The notes beneath the pieces are model-generated. The model ran no database searches. It was not told the DNA's origin and saw only the letters and a list, made by a program, of their open reading frames with translations. Source: Pseudevernia furfuracea (taxonomy: Eukaryota; Ascomycota; Lecanoromycetes; Lecanorales; Parmeliaceae). Taken from it: 64,000 bases of DNA. The position numbers were made by a program, and so were the translations under genes. Below, piece by piece: positions 33,101-44,327 of the stretch (position 1 is the stretch's first letter; the number at the start of each line of letters is the position of its first letter). The stretch is taken from contig JAIUPT010000050.1 of assembly GCA_022315425.1 (NCBI GenBank), positions 868,001 to 932,000 on the forward strand, given 5' to 3'.

Positions 33101-34037
33101 GGACCGGAGCATTGTCTCTGCGGATATCCCAACGCTGAATTGTACCATTATCAGTCCCAATGGCAAATTCCACACCATTTGTAGGGGACCATCTCAAGTC
33201 ACGTATACCATCGCTGTTTCCTGAGTACTTATTGAGACTCTGGCAAGTCATTACACTTCTTTCTCCCGCAAGTTTCCGTAAATCCCACAAACGGACAGTC
33301 GAGTCTTGGCTCCCAGAGAGCATGTAATGGGGTGCATGCGGATTAAAGCCCAACCTATGCACTTGTCTACTGTGCTCGTGTAGACGAGCAATCTCCACAC
33401 CTGGCCGGCTGATGTCATAGACCACAATATTTCCATTGGCAGCAGCCGTAGCGACAGTAGTACCGAAATTCCCATGGGACCATTTCACATCCTGTGCTGC
33501 CAACTGATCTCTGTGTCTTGCAGATATTGCACCTGCGGAGGACTTGTGAGTCGCTGCATAGGCGATTATATTGGTTCGAAGATTGAAGTCTTCGGCACAG
33601 GTAAAATCTTCGACCTGGATGGTTTTGAGGATGTCGCGACCCGCCAAGACAGCATGTGTGCGACCCGGGGAGATGTCAAGAGCGGCGATTGGAATGCCTG
33701 TCTTATGCTGGGTATTTCTTTCCGATGTTGGGCTACGAGGAAAGTCAGTCCAGAATTCTTGACTTCCTTGGGGGACCTGGGGGACCTTGGGGGTTTGAAA
33801 GAATGAAGGCATCAGCGACGGGGCTTCCCACCTTGTGCTTGTCTGCTCACTCAACCGGGATGGTCTTGAGTCCATACTCCGTCGGTGTTCCACAGCTGTG
33901 GCGGGTGGAGAGCCATAGCCGAACGGGTGTGCAAGGCGTGCAAAGGTATTCGCTGCGAATCCATATCGCTGTGGGGGAAGGGGTGGAGGCGATGGAGGTG
34001 AGGGAGCTTTTTCATCCTGTGGTGGAATGTTCGACAT
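30105..34037 (-). CDS. rtc1: Rtc1/Sea2 WD-repeat and RING protein (SEACAT complex, WDR24 orthologue)
   Basis: Single exon of 1310 aa, the expected size for filamentous fungi. A Pro-rich N-terminus is followed by a WD40 propeller at about residues 110-480 (LSGSQDSTVRLWDLRKLAGE, DGKHIASGGADKNIKVWDFS, KIHVWDFRRPY). A long Ser-rich disordered middle follows, then a helical alpha-solenoid segment at about 1070-1150. The C-terminal zinc RING-like domain has CTVCQKPNKGRIPNFCERCQ, CPICYGAGLG, WCQECGHGGHADCLRVWW and CPTLGCLCDC. Rtc1/Sea2 belongs to the SEACAT/GATOR2 part of the SEA complex on the vacuolar membrane, which opposes the GAP that turns off TORC1 when amino acids are short. All zinc ligands appear intact. 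Confidence 0.93.
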   Translation of the reverse strand: MSNIPPQDEKAPSPPSPPPLPPQRYGFAANTFARLAHPFGYGSPPATAVEHRRSMDSRPSRLSEQTSTRWEAPSLMPSFFQTPKVPQVPQGSQEFWTDFPRSPTSERNTQHKTGIPIAALDISPGRTHAVLAGRDILKTIQVEDFTCAEDFNLRTNIIAYAATHKSSAGAISARHRDQLAAQDVKWSHGNFGTTVATAAANGNIVVYDISRPGVEIARLHEHSRQVHRLGFNPHAPHYMLSGSQDSTVRLWDLRKLAGERSVMTCQSLNKYSGNSDGIRDLRWSPTNGVEFAIGTDNGTIQRWDIRRDNAPVLKTNAHEKTCNTIDWHPDGKHIASGGADKNIKVWDFSSSERRMKHLWQIRAPQAVVNVRWRPACWSFDKEGSAQWQCTQIATSYDQQETKIHVWDFRRPYVPFREVNRYETPATALLWKSESLLWSVGSAGMFTQTDVHFATKTSDRRSLNTVDIAPDGRVLFFLQKRERRRSSIKDMLDDLNQENQRRSSSGEKVPSTNGTTHGSSDEPSLLSSSLKNRRRKHPVSSMSTKSLAGTPQSVGSGGSVQRLDMSLHKKEMFHSAQAAGIGRIGGLSRYDTFKVYAREYQIPPPPPSPPTGDSECNRHHEIADALRYNGEIAAQVGEYQLSGTWKVMAKAMESELSGRAEESRRKRLNAASLSNSMKRASFRSTSNNDGHANEDQESQMLMSIEGKLRPRNKASTALDDASNMTTPLARPQPDALPGLNGSTDIESLQLSDAEWSKQPLRPVPGVSQLAKMASPKSHAVGKDTGQERSEGSTALYEHDNERPPKTYQTPPRADFGESDRQMIERRAAMGNYRAIPRPLLRLDDPFQLNGPGSGVAGIDRHDSNESFQLFSASTDSSGRAPSIMGSFESNPGSEKTSSTPERLNALNNRENQHSVSHEQSALVFDDEATLCSPASSPAFSNTISHHQPKRQPKECPPATVVSTYRPSNRAATVHHEDMDTNGLGQAVLDPSTTQKLPSEPEHYILSDFDPPKQRLPILYPWTATAIFEEIFSYYTLKLQDAQLPAYLILHLAPYLNHSIPFERCNSILLQYHEQLMSHQLFIEADALLNLCDPDFPDVVEKGLYHIASGGPWCTVCQKPNKGRIPNFCERCQQHWAECPICYGAGLGSPRRHPQESAHWQNTPLSEILGRPQERNDLWGWCQECGHGGHADCLRVWWSDPASEGACPTLGCLCDCVPGTRRDIIMEKMEHDKKAEIVSKDERYAAESGAVRGARAMVGGNHRSKGQGLKSLEAAGRSLSGGKKVRILVPEEERKAASGSPGVTGKTSASVP

Positions 34038-35084
34038 TGGGTATCACGCTGAGCCTGCTCCGCACTGGACGATGATTGGGACAGCCCGAAGGCCCCACCA
34101 TCGGAGGGAATTGTTCGAGAGGCGGTATAGGACAGGATTCTTTGACTCATTTGAGATGATGAGGCTTGCATACAGTCTAGAGAACGCAACGGGTCGACGA
34201 CGACATTGAAGACGCTGAGAGGCCCATGCGACGCCGTGTCAGTGCCAGTATCTGCCACTGGTGCAGTAGCTTGAAGTAGCTTGAAGTAGCTTGAATACGA
34301 AAAAAGAAGAAAAAGGGCTTGGCGGCATTATCGAGACCCTGGGCTGACCGTTTGGGGGGAGGATTTTGACCGGGCCATGACCCTTGGCTCTTTTTGGGCA
34401 ACTTTTACCTGGATCACCTCGGATAACGGAGAAGCAAGGCTTCAAGCTCTCCAGGCAGGCAGTAAGTTGCAGCAGCACCATGCAGCAGTCATGCAGCCGT
34501 CAAACGCTCCTGCTTAAGCGATGATTGCCATTGATTGGTAGAGGTGACTAGAGGGGACAGCACTAGATGATTTAGATATTAGGTAGATATTGTTATTTAG
34601 ACCTGCAGCAGACTTGCGCAAACTTGTGTTTCTACCGTTTACCGTTTTACGCCTCACAATATAATCTTTGCAACTAGAACCTACCTACCTTAGGGACCTA
34701 ATGGTGTATGTAAGTGAATAAACTCTCAGCCCACTCTCAACTCTCAACGGGAAGGATCTAATAGTTCTTTAAGGAATCCCCGTGAACCACTGATCACACT
34801 CTCTCGTTCCTCCCCACCTCTGAAAGCATTTCCCTGACCAAGGGGGAAAAAACCAAGAGCATTAATGCTGCTCCTCATCCAAGACCTCACGCGACTATCA
34901 CGCTTTTTCTTTTCGCCACACCAGCTTTTTCCTTCCCTTTCATATCCCACTTCTTCAGCAGCATAATCCAGCATAATCATGGCCTCTACTCACTCGGCCC
35001 ACCTACAATCTCTTACTCTTTAGAGTGTTGGCCTTCAGCTGCCTTCAAGTCTTTCGTTGGTCCAGCATCACCACTTCAACATCT
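34038..35084. other. Divergent promoter region of RTC1 and the ABC transporter
   Basis: Contains a 10-bp triplication at 34265-34294 and otherwise only short ORFs. A 78-codon minus ORF at 34744-34980 has no motif. It presumably carries the promoters of both flanking genes. Confidence 0.4.
34265..34294. repeat. 10-bp tandem repeat, 3 copies
   Basis: Three exact copies of AGTAGCTTGA about 230 bp upstream of the RTC1 start. Confidence 0.9.
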
Positions 35085-38014
35085 ATGGCCACCATGGCTC
35101 AAGGCATCATGGTCTATACCCATTACGCCTCTCCTATTATTCTCCTTGTCTTCTTCCTCCTGGCCTTCACCGCTCACAGCATCTTAACCGCTTCCAAGGA
35201 GGATGTCGTCCAACCGGACACGGGCCAGACTGGACCTGGAGGCAAGCCTTTACCACGCACCAGTTCGCCTACTGCCAAAGCCGCACAGGATAAGAAGGCA
35301 CTCGACTTCAGCCCATCTCGAAAGCTGCTTTTCACTTGGCTCTCCCTTGGAGTCGTCCTCACTTTCCTCGGGAATGCGGTAACCGTCATTGTACATGCAC
35401 TACTGAACAGGAAAGAAAATTGGTGGTGCGGTCAAGCGGTTGTGGTATGTGAAATGATAATCCTGCTCCATTTGCGCACCTGAGCTGATGTGCGGCCTTC
35501 AGATCTATGTCGTTGCCTCATTTTTTGCATACTCTCTTCTCCTGATATCGATTGTCGACACAAAGCCAGCTCCAACAGGTGCTCATCTCTCTACATGGAT
35601 CGTGGCATTGATCTTGGAAGTAATACTCCTCGGCGCTTCGTTGGCATTGTATACTTCGGACCATCGCGAGCCCAGGGCAGGTAGTGGTAGAAAGGGCCAA
35701 GTCAGGACAGGGGTGACCACATATGAAGCTCTTGAGGTCCTCATGGACCTTTTGCGAATACTATTCCTGGTTGCCTTGATATTTTTCTACGTTCTCTTCG
35801 TCACGCTCCGATGGGCAAACCTAAGAGAGAAGCGTCATGCAGCAAACGCAACTCTCTCGGAGACAACCAGTCTCCTTAACGGTCGTCAGGCAGAAAATGG
35901 CACTGCTAACGGTCAGAATTATGGTCACACCCATGCAGACCAAGCTAAAGAAGAAGAGCCAGGCTGGGTGAGGCCAACGAAAGTACAGACTAAGAGTTGG
36001 TGGGAATACATCCGTGGATACTCTCTTTTCTTCCCTTATCTCTGGCCTGCGAAGTCGCGCCGACTGCAAGGCATTGTTATCGTCTGCTTCGTGATTGTCA
36101 TGGTACAAAGAGCCGTCAATTTGTTGGTTCCAATCCAGGCAGGTCGCGTTACCAATATTCTCGCCGGCGAAAATGGGGCTAGTTCTGGAATACCTTGGGG
36201 CCAGATCTGTCTTTACATCTTCTACAGATTTCTTCAGGGAGGCAGTGGAGTGCTTGGCGCCGCTCGATCAGTAATGTGGATACCCATTGAACAATACTCC
36301 TACCGTGAGCTCTCAACTGCGTCATTCGAGCACGTCCATGGGCTTAGCTTGGACTTCCACTTGGGCAAGAAGACTGGAGAAGTGATATCAGCTATGAGTA
36401 AGGGTCAGTCTATCAATACGTTCCTTGAACAAGTGACATTCCAGCTCCTACCTATGCTGGTTGATCTCGCCGTCGCTTTCGGATATTTTCTCTACGCCGT
36501 CGATGTCTATTACGCTCTGGTTGTGGCGATCGTGACATGTGCGTACTTGTACATCACCATACGTTTGGCGCAGTGGCGAGCAGACCTTCGAAGGGAGTAT
36601 GTCAACCTTGATCGCCAAGAGGATGCTGTCAAGTAAGTCTAATAGCGACATTCATCGTCGGCCTTTCTAACATATTGCCAGGAACGACTCGATGGTCTCT
36701 TACGAAACCGTCAAGTATTTCAACGCGGAGACTTACGAATTCCAACGTTACCGTGACGCCGTCAACAAGACCCAGCAAGCGCAGTGGAAAGTTGCGACTA
36801 CACTCAACATCATGAACATCTCTCAGAATGTTGTATTTACACTGGGTTTGATGATCGTTTGCTTCATTGCTGCCTACCAAGTCACGAGCGGCCAACAAAA
36901 CGTTGGCCTTTTCGTTTTAGTTCTCACATACATGGCACAACTTCAAGCTCCATTGAACTTTCTGGGCACATTCTATCGCTCCATCCAACAATCAATGATC
37001 AATGCTGAGCGTATGCTTGAGCTCTTTAAAGAACGTCCTACTGTCCTAGACGAGCCTACCGCAGAAGAACTGCCGAGCTGCCAAGGGGAAATCCGATACA
37101 ATGATGTCAACTTTGCATACGATCCTCGGAAACCTGCATTGAAAGGGCTGAGCTTCCGCTGCGCTCCAGGCACTACTACAGCGCTAGTGGGAGAGTCAGG
37201 GGGGGGCAAATCAACAGTGTTCCGTTTGCTTTACCGCTTCTACAATCTTGGTGGAGGAAGCATCCAAGTCGATGGCCATGATGTCAAAGATATCACGATC
37301 GATTCTTTGCGACGTCACATTGGTGTTGTACCTCAGGATACTGTGCTCTTCAACGAAAGCCTAATGTACAATCTCAGGTATGCAAACGGCAAGGCGACGG
37401 ACGAAGAGGTCTTCGACGCTTGCCGTGCGGCGAGCATCCATGAGAAGATCCTGAACTTTCCCGATGGATACGACTCCCGTGTCGGAGAACGCGGACTCAA
37501 GCTATCTGGAGGCGAGAAACAACGCGTTGCCATCGCCAGGACCATACTCAAGAATCCACGTATCATCCTTCTTGACGAAGCAACCGCTGCTCTGGACACC
37601 GAGACCGAACAAAACATTCAAACTGCATTAGACAAGCTTGCTCAAGGCCGTACTACACTGGTAATTGCTCATCGCCTCTCAACCATCACCACCGCAGATC
37701 AGATCTTGGTCCTCCACGCCGGCAAGGTCGCTGAGAGTGGCACACACTCTGAGCTCCTGAAGCTCAAAGGACGATACGCGAGTATGTGGCGCAAGCAGAT
37801 TCGGGCGCAGAGAGTCGCCGAGGAAGCCCAGGATCTTGCCGATAGAGCAGAGAAACTCCGCAAAGAAGCCAGAGGCGAGGAGAGCGCTAGCCAGTCCGAG
37901 GATGAGAGAAGTGGAGGGAATACGCGCGGACGACCTGCACAGGGAAGTTCGATGCCAGGCTCTCGCTATGAGGACGATGGAGCAGGTCATGATATGCCTC
38001 ATGGTCATCCTTGA
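35085..38014 (+). CDS. hmt1: Hmt1-type vacuolar ABC transporter (ABCB6/HMT subfamily half transporter)
   Basis: Model: join(35085..35444, 35503..36632, 36682..38014), 940 aa, with introns of 58 and 49 bp and consistent phases. An N-terminal extension with about five membrane helices (TMD0, residues 1-200) precedes a six-helix ABC domain (about 285-560), as in Hmt1 and ABCB6. The nucleotide-binding domain has Walker A GESGGGKST, Q-loop VVPQDTVLFNESL, signature LSGGEKQRVAIAR, Walker B IILLDEATAALD and switch IAHRLSTI. The C-terminal tail is charged and ends with a short Asp/His/Met stretch (GHDMPHGHP). Family members move thiol or metal conjugates such as phytochelatin-cadmium into the vacuole, giving metal tolerance; substrate here is inferred. 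A second in-frame ATG at 35094 has a better start context. Confidence 0.93.
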
Positions 38015-38788
38015 CGTAGTGAAGCTGGCAGCAATGCTTGAGGAAATATTTCAGTCAGTACATACATGCATTCGACTTAGACAAAAGCGAGGTTTTGAAG
38101 CTAGGGTTATGATTTGACGATGCAACGGCTCATGGCGTTAGCTCTTATCGAAGAGCTCAAAAGGAAGCACTAAATCCTTAATACTTCTCGGTATGAGCGG
38201 TGGATTCAAAATCTCGTGTCGGGGTCCACAATCTTACGGACAACTAATGAGGAGAGATCTCAATGGCTGTCAACGGCTTGGCTAATTATGGGCCTGCTTT
38301 TCCATTGATGAGGGACAGGCCGATGGCTGTGAGTGGTATGGTTGGAAAAGTTCACCTAATTATACTTGAGGTAGATGCTCATGGATAGCTCATTTTACAT
38401 AGATGAAAATTAATTGGACCACATGCAGTGCTGATGAAGACGTGAAACACCTCACATGATCGTCCCTGATCAAAATTCGCACAAGAAATCGGAGTCCAAG
38501 CCCCGAATCAGCGGAGAACATTTGATCTCCCTTCATAGTGGACAAATACAGAAAACCGCCAAACTCCAGTAGCAGTAGCTGAACCCTCCTGCGATTAACA
38601 AAAAGTTCCCAAAATCACCACAACCGCGGAAAAAAGAAACAATCGTCATGCCCCATCGACCCCACCCCCTCCCAGCTGGACCCTCCACCATCGCAAGCGT
38701 TCCAGAACGCCCCCTAGACTCGCGCATCTCCCCTCGCTGGCTCGCGATCTTGAAACGCAAGGGTCCTGGGTCCGGAAGCCCTCCCTCC
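38015..38788. other. Intergenic region
   Basis: Downstream of the transporter gene. The left 450 bp are AT-rich and without features. The right part is the GC-rich 3' side of the next minus-strand ORF. Confidence 0.4.
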
Positions 38789-39400
38789 CTACAGGCGGGC
38801 CCTGCGGCCAGCGGCGGCGCGGGTCCCCCTCCTGCTGCGACGGGGGACCGAAACCCCTCTGGGTGGCGCAGCCGCCGCCGCCTTGCGCGGGGCCTTGACC
38901 GGTCTTTTGGCGACGGCTTTGGGCGTGGTTTTGGCGGACGGGGGTTTCCGGGCGGCGGGTTTCCTCTTGCTGCTGCGTTTGGGCGGGAGGGGGGTTTGCT
39001 GCCGGTCGAGTTTGGGGGAGGTGAAGGTGCCCTTGTTGGCGCGGGGGCTGGCCCTCTCGGGGGTTTTGGGGGGGCGGGGGGGCATGGTGGGTGGAGGTGA
39101 GGATGGGGCTGGGGTTGGTGTTCTGGACGTGAATATTGTGAAGGGTTGGGTTGCGAGTTCGATGAGTTGTTGGAACATGGTTGTGGTTGTGGTCGCGGGT
39201 CGCCTTCTTGGTTCTGGGTTCGTCGAGATGATTGCACGCGGCGGTTGGCTTTGTATCTGGTTTTCCGCGTGCTGGGTATTAGGGCTTGGGGGGGGGGGTG
39301 AGCGCTTTGTTGGAATGTCTTGCTGAATGAGGTCTTTGAGGGAGGCGTTGGACGCCAGAAATTCTTTTGTTTTCTTGTCTCCGGACGCGGCGACGTTCAA
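38789..39400 (-). CDS. Hypothetical Pro/Lys/Ala-rich protein
   Basis: 203 aa. A short folded-looking start (KEFLASNASLKDLIQQDIPT) is followed by Pro/Ser/Lys-rich low-complexity sequence with several basic clusters (PPKRSSKRKPAARK, KAVAKRPVKAPRKA) resembling nuclear or H1-like tails. A second possible start is the Met at about 39175 (MFQQLIELATQPFTIFTSRT). The GC-rich composition keeps the opposite strand open too (38648-39100 plus), so coding status is uncertain, but the minus-strand amino-acid pattern is more plausible. No domain recognised. Confidence 0.4.
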   Translation of the reverse strand: MNVAASGDKKTKEFLASNASLKDLIQQDIPTKRSPPPPSPNTQHAENQIQSQPPRAIISTNPEPRRRPATTTTTMFQQLIELATQPFTIFTSRTPTPAPSSPPPTMPPRPPKTPERASPRANKGTFTSPKLDRQQTPLPPKRSSKRKPAARKPPSAKTTPKAVAKRPVKAPRKAAAAAPPRGVSVPRRSRRGTRAAAGRRARL

Positions 39401-41832
39401 GCACCCACTTGAAGGGACTCTTTGACCCTCGAGCTATTTTGAGAATCAAGATGATTGTAGGTGGCTTTGTTCACCAAGACTTGTCACGACTTATGACCTT
39501 GCCTCTCGAAAAAAATCAATGAGTACTAGCTCTTGGAGAAGTCTTCAAATGTACGACAAATCGCGATCACATGGCTACCTAGGCTTAAATACGAACAAAG
39601 AGAGGACCATTCCCTTTGATGCCGTTCTGTATCGGCATTGCCTTTTGAGATGCTGCCAAAGGTAATCAAAGAATCTGAGCCAAAGACCTTGAGGCATGAT
39701 GCAACTCACATCCAGAACATGTCCATCTTCGGATGATGGCTAAGACCAAAGAGGAGGATTCGTGTAATCATTGGCTGCATTTATTTATCGTAATAAATCA
39801 GATCAAAGACCTGCCTAAACTATTCTGGGCTTGGAATACAGAACAAGGCAGCCTCATTCGGCGCGAAACCTGGCTTCAAAGAGAAAGACAGTACCGAGGA
39901 ACCCATCGGGAGACTTACTCTTGAAAGAAGAACTGTTGGCGATCTTACCATGAGACGACTTGTGATTACCGGGCAAGGAATCTTTTTTCTTCAGGTAAGT
40001 TGTCCTGGGGCCGAGTTGAATAACGGTGCCAGCGAAACCGTCGCGTAAGATCTGGGTGGGGGTAACGAGGACATGGCTGTCATTTTGACGGAGGTCGAGA
40101 GGTGCGGAAGCCGTCCATTCGCAACAAGCCAGAATCCCATTATCCTTCGGTGTAAGGATAGGAATTTGCCGGATCTCTAGCGGTGCGCAAGGAGCGACGG
40201 TGACGACTGCGTTATATAAGTGGCCATGATGACATTGAATTGGCAGTCTTTGCATCTTCGATCACATTTGTATGTGGGTCATGACAAAGTTTGGATTGTT
40301 CAGCATGCACATCTTCCCCTGTCAATGCATTGCAGAGCGCGTCTCCTAGTCTACGGCACCTAGGTTGAGCGTCTCCCCAGTCTAGCGTGTGATGAAAGCA
40401 AGCGACAGGCTCTGATTGAAAGATTAATAATCAAATTGCATGAAACTCTCTTCTTGCTGGTACATACATATATGCGACTAATCGACGTTCATCTTGGCTC
40501 AAGCGAATAACCCAAAGATGAAACTCAATAGCTTTCTATTGCGGACTGGACAACCCACTGTTGGCCGCAAGCTCCGCAAGCGTCCTATCAGATGTGTGGT
40601 GTCAGTAAGTTCGAGGTGTCAGTGAGCGGGAGGTCCAAAACGCCGAAGGTCGTCTTGGTACATTTTTAAGCAGCCTCATTCGAAGTCTCAGTAACGGAGA
40701 AGTACGAATCCGGTGTCTGGTCCTAAGAGCAAGAGTAGAGAACGACATCGCTGACGCTGGTAGCCTCGTCGCTCGTACTACCCGCTAAGTGCGCTAAGGA
40801 TCTCCAACATCATATCGCCATCGTTCACCTCTTCTCACCATCTTGGGGGAAAGAGCCTCTTTGATGCTTCCACTCCAAGTGACTGAGTGGACGTGGCTGG
40901 AGCATGCTTACTGCCACCAGAAGTTCAAAAATACGCGGCGGCTGAATTTTCCACGCTCTTGCTCAACAGAAACACAGCCTTCCCACTGTCGCTGAACCTT
41001 GGAAGCTTGCAACAATTGCAAAGACGCTAGAAAACACAGGCACCTTGCAGTAGTGTAGTGGCAGGTCATTTTCAGCCACGGCGACAGTCATATCTGTCGT
41101 ACAGAAGTGAAACCTGCAACTACCTGCCGCATTGACCTGCGGCTTAGTTGGAGGAGAAAATCGAGGCTTCTTAAGAAGCGGTAATCACCTTGCTTACTCC
41201 ACATGCCCCCAAGTTTTTATGATGCTATCTGAGCCATCTGTGTCAAATCTGTGTATTCTCATGGTTACCCTTCAGTTGTTGGGAAGAATCGCGAAGATGC
41301 TATCTTCACTGAGATGATCATTAGTACAGCACTAGTAGAGACGCTGAAATTTTCCATCTTGCAATGTTCCTTTCAAAAAGTCGTCGCCTCCTTGAAGTCC
41401 TGTTGCTGCTCTCTTCATTGATTTGACTGGCTTCATATTTGCCCAATTTCAAGAGTGACATGTCCGACGGGCGCAACCCGCATCCACTGTAAGTCAAGCA
41501 CATATTCACTCCATTAGATGAAGACACGCGTGGTTGAGTGACAAGATCGTCGAGACATTGAGTTGGAGAGAACCCTTTCGGATTCTGTGGTTCGGTTCAC
41601 CTACCTTCCTCTGCCACATCAAGAAATTCACACAATAACAGTGGAGATGGTTAGTGCATTGGACTGATCAGATCTGTTGGCTAGTCAGGTTCACTCATAG
41701 ACTTCATTTCTCAAAACCTGTGAGTACCACTTGTCGGGTTATTACCCCCAGAATTCACGTCACTTGGAGGCAGCAAATTGATACACCACAGATTCTCGTG
41801 AGATTCGATACCCAGCAGAGATCCTCACCGAT
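39401..41832. other. Long gene-poor region
   Basis: A 133-codon minus ORF (39854-40255) has moderately protein-like sequence (IRQIPILTPKDNGILACCEW) but no known motif, start context or intron support. Other ORFs are short and overlapping. No RNA gene or mobile element was recognised. Confidence 0.35.
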
Positions 41833-42189
41833 GTGCTTCTAGTCAAATACCCACATCTGCTGAGAAACATTGCAGAGCTTCATACCGCCTGCATTGAAAA
41901 AAGCATCCTCCTCATTCACATCGAGGCACCTTTGGATGTGTCAATAGTTCAGTCATATTGGACACTAGCTATGCGGGAGCCAGGAAGGGAGTTCACTTTC
42001 GTTCATGGTAAGAACGAGGAGGTTGCTACAGTGGTTGTGCCGAGCACACCCTTTATCATTACGAGCTTTGCCAACGCAACAGTGGCCAACTTGCGTATGG
42101 GCGAGAACTATAGGGGAATGGACATGTCAAGGCACCTGATGAGAAAGGTGGAGCCAGTTGCAAAAGCGGCCGATTGTGATATTCTCTGA
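41833..42189 (+). CDS. Unassigned ORF, possibly the last exon of an unknown gene
   Basis: 118 codons with protein-like pattern (AELHTACIEKSILLIHIEAP, then FIITSFANATVANLRMGENY) and a tail rich in Lys/Val/Ala. No start context, signal peptide or domain is evident. Upstream frames between 41650 and 41830 could hold earlier exons, but no clean splice chain was found. It could equally be a relic. Confidence 0.3.
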   Translation: MLLVKYPHLLRNIAELHTACIEKSILLIHIEAPLDVSIVQSYWTLAMREPGREFTFVHGKNEEVATVVVPSTPFIITSFANATVANLRMGENYRGMDMSRHLMRKVEPVAKAADCDIL

Positions 42190-42510
42190 TGTTCCTGGAC
42201 CATATAAGACAGCAGAGCTGATTTTCATGATAGCGCCTCGATGTTGAGACAGGATCGAAAGTCGAGCTTGTGTTTGCGAAATTTGGCTATTCGAAGGTTT
42301 GTCCAGCAGCGGAGAGGGAGGGGTGGTGGCGGCGACGAACATTGGCTTGGCACGATCCGACCTACGTGAAGGCGGCTACGCTAACGCTTAATTTGGTAAG
42401 GCGTCACTTGACGGAATATCAAGAGATTTATTTAAACCCCTCGACATCCCTCGCTGTTTTTCCTTCACATTCTTTCGTTCTGTAGTAAGGCCTTGCCTGC
42501 TCGGCCTCTC

Positions 42511-42549
42511 TTCTTCTTCTTCTTCTTCTTCTTCTTCTTCTTCTTCTTC
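42511..42549. repeat. TTC trinucleotide microsatellite, 13 copies
   Basis: Thirteen uninterrupted TTC units. On the minus strand this is a GAA tract. It lies in non-coding sequence. Confidence 0.95.
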
Positions 42550-43505
42550 GACCTCACGCTACGTGTGCCTCGTCTCCCGCACACCTCGCCCATCGATCGA
42601 AATTTGGGCCAGGAATCGAGGTTTCTGGTCCCTATAAATCCTGCGGTCAGCGGCAATATCGAGCTGCTGCACTAAGCCTCCACCAGAAAACCTGTTCAGG
42701 ATGACGACGTCGTTGAATCAGTATCTCATGTCACGATGTTACTCATGTTTACTCAGGCCAGGTTCAAATGTTGAACCACCAAGGGAACACGATAGCATCT
42801 TAGTCGTGATACTTCTTTGACAATCAGAATTACGAAAATCTCTCGGAAGATAAAATACAGTAATCGACTTGTGCTAGAAGTCTTACAGAAAAAGGTTTCC
42901 CAAAAACTCAATAAGATGTAGGCTACAAGGTATGAATAAATAATTTGGGCATTGCAACATCACAAAGCGGCATGAGTACGAAGAACATTGAGGCTCTCCG
43001 CATCCGGCAGCGCTAGCACTTTTGCTTGGGTAAGACGTCGGATCCCTTGGGCGGTTTTCAAGGCCAAACCCAAATGCCAAGCTAGCCACCTAGTCAACAT
43101 TTAGCACCAAAATCAGTAAGCAGTACCTACATCCGAGCCCATATCCGATCCGTCACAGGGCAATATTTCTCTTTACTAGTTTGGCGCCGTCGCGGAAGCT
43201 ATTGGCCGTGAAATTCGGGACAAACGAAGGGATACAGGTCTCGGCAGCGTTTCACGTCATCTGATGTGGCGAGGTCTTTTCGCAATTCGCTTGGCTTCGA
43301 GTTCAAACACTGCTGTCTTCCCATGCTACAGATGAGAAGCTTCAGGTCCGACCTTGCGTGCGAGCAGACAAAATTGTTTCGAAACAAAGGAACCTAAGAA
43401 TATGATCGAGCCACGCACTAATAGTAATAGCAGCTAGCGAGATAAGTGCGCACATGGAGGGAAACCTTACTTAAGGATTTCGTATAGGGTGCCGTGTATG
43501 CTCCA

Positions 43506-43537
<32 letters not shown>
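43506..43537. repeat. 7-bp tandem repeat, about 4.6 copies
   Basis: CCCGTAT repeated head to tail four times plus a partial copy, about 260 bp upstream of the small secreted protein gene. Confidence 0.9.
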
Positions 43538-43794
43538 CCACCGCGGTCCAATTCCCAATGCTTCATTCGTATCCTCTGTGTGGAAAAAGTATGCCGTCTA
43601 GTAGTAGCTTGTACCTCGCACCAGCTCGTGTTGACATTATGTCATGTCTACCCGACTCTCATCTACAAAAAGGATCATAGCTCCCGGCTTGTGTGAATGA
43701 GACTTATTCCCAATCCCCACATCAACATCTACAATCTCCCACACAGCACTCCAGATTTCAAACTCACACTAGTCCCAAACTTCCAAAAGCAAAC

Positions 43795-44327
43795 ATGCAT
43801 CTCACCAGTGCTCTCGTCCCACTCCTCTTGACCTCTCTCCCCTGCATGCTCGCCAACCCGGTCGCTTCCCGCAACGAAACCGCCGTTCTCAGAAAGGGCG
43901 ACTTGCTCGGTCAATTATGCGGGTCGAGCCTGAATGCCACTATGGATTGGGAGGATATGACAACCAACTGCGGCGGTAACAAAAATAAATTAATCGTATG
44001 TCTCATATATACACAGATCGTACCTAGTGGTTCGATATCGAATTGGCTGACGTGGCTCTTAGTTGCAATGTCAGGAGGGCAGCTTGAAAAATTGGAGATG
44101 GAAGGAATTGTTCAAATGCACCAAAAGTGGGCCGACCCAACAATACTGTTACTTCGACGGCGCCATAGCGACATGCCAAAATGGCGCCTAGCCTCCCAAT
44201 CCAGCCGCTCCAGGATACATCTGTCGACGACATTCGCCTTTCGCAAATTCGGTCTGGATTCGGGGGATGTAACCTCAAGGACGGTGGCGATGGCTTTGGC
44301 TGCTGCATCTCTGAAGAGCGCCTATAA
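43795..44327 (+). pseudogene. Small secreted cysteine-rich protein gene with a one-base frameshift
   Basis: Exon 1 (43795-43995) encodes a signal peptide (MHLTSALVPLLLTSLPCMLA) and LCGSSLNATMDWEDMTTNCG. A 67-bp intron (GTATGT to TTAG, phase 0) leads to exon 2 from 44063: LQCQEGSLKNWRWKELFKCT, then YCYFDGAIATCQNGA and a stop at 44189. Just before that stop another frame opens and continues in the same style to 44327, with GFGGCNLKDGGDGFGCCISE. Together these would give about 140 aa with nine cysteines after the signal peptide. The break next to an AAAA run looks like a single-base insertion. Effector-like by size, secretion and Cys content; function unknown. If 44189 is the true stop, a shorter six-Cys protein is made. 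Confidence 0.5.

Larger units (their letters stand above)
42190..43794. other. Gene-poor region with two simple repeats
   Basis: Contains the TTC microsatellite and the 7-bp repeat listed separately. ORFs are short and unsupported. The right end carries the promoter of the small secreted protein gene. Confidence 0.4.

Noticed and set aside
38648..39100. 150-codon plus-strand ORF rich in Gly/Arg
   Set aside because: Opposite strand of the Pro/Lys-rich ORF; Gly-rich low-complexity translation is typical of an antisense of Pro codons.
41645..41705. tRNA-like stretch starting GGTTAGTGCATTGGACT
   Set aside because: The T-arm equivalent (AGGTTCACTC) does not form a proper stem and the acceptor ends do not pair.
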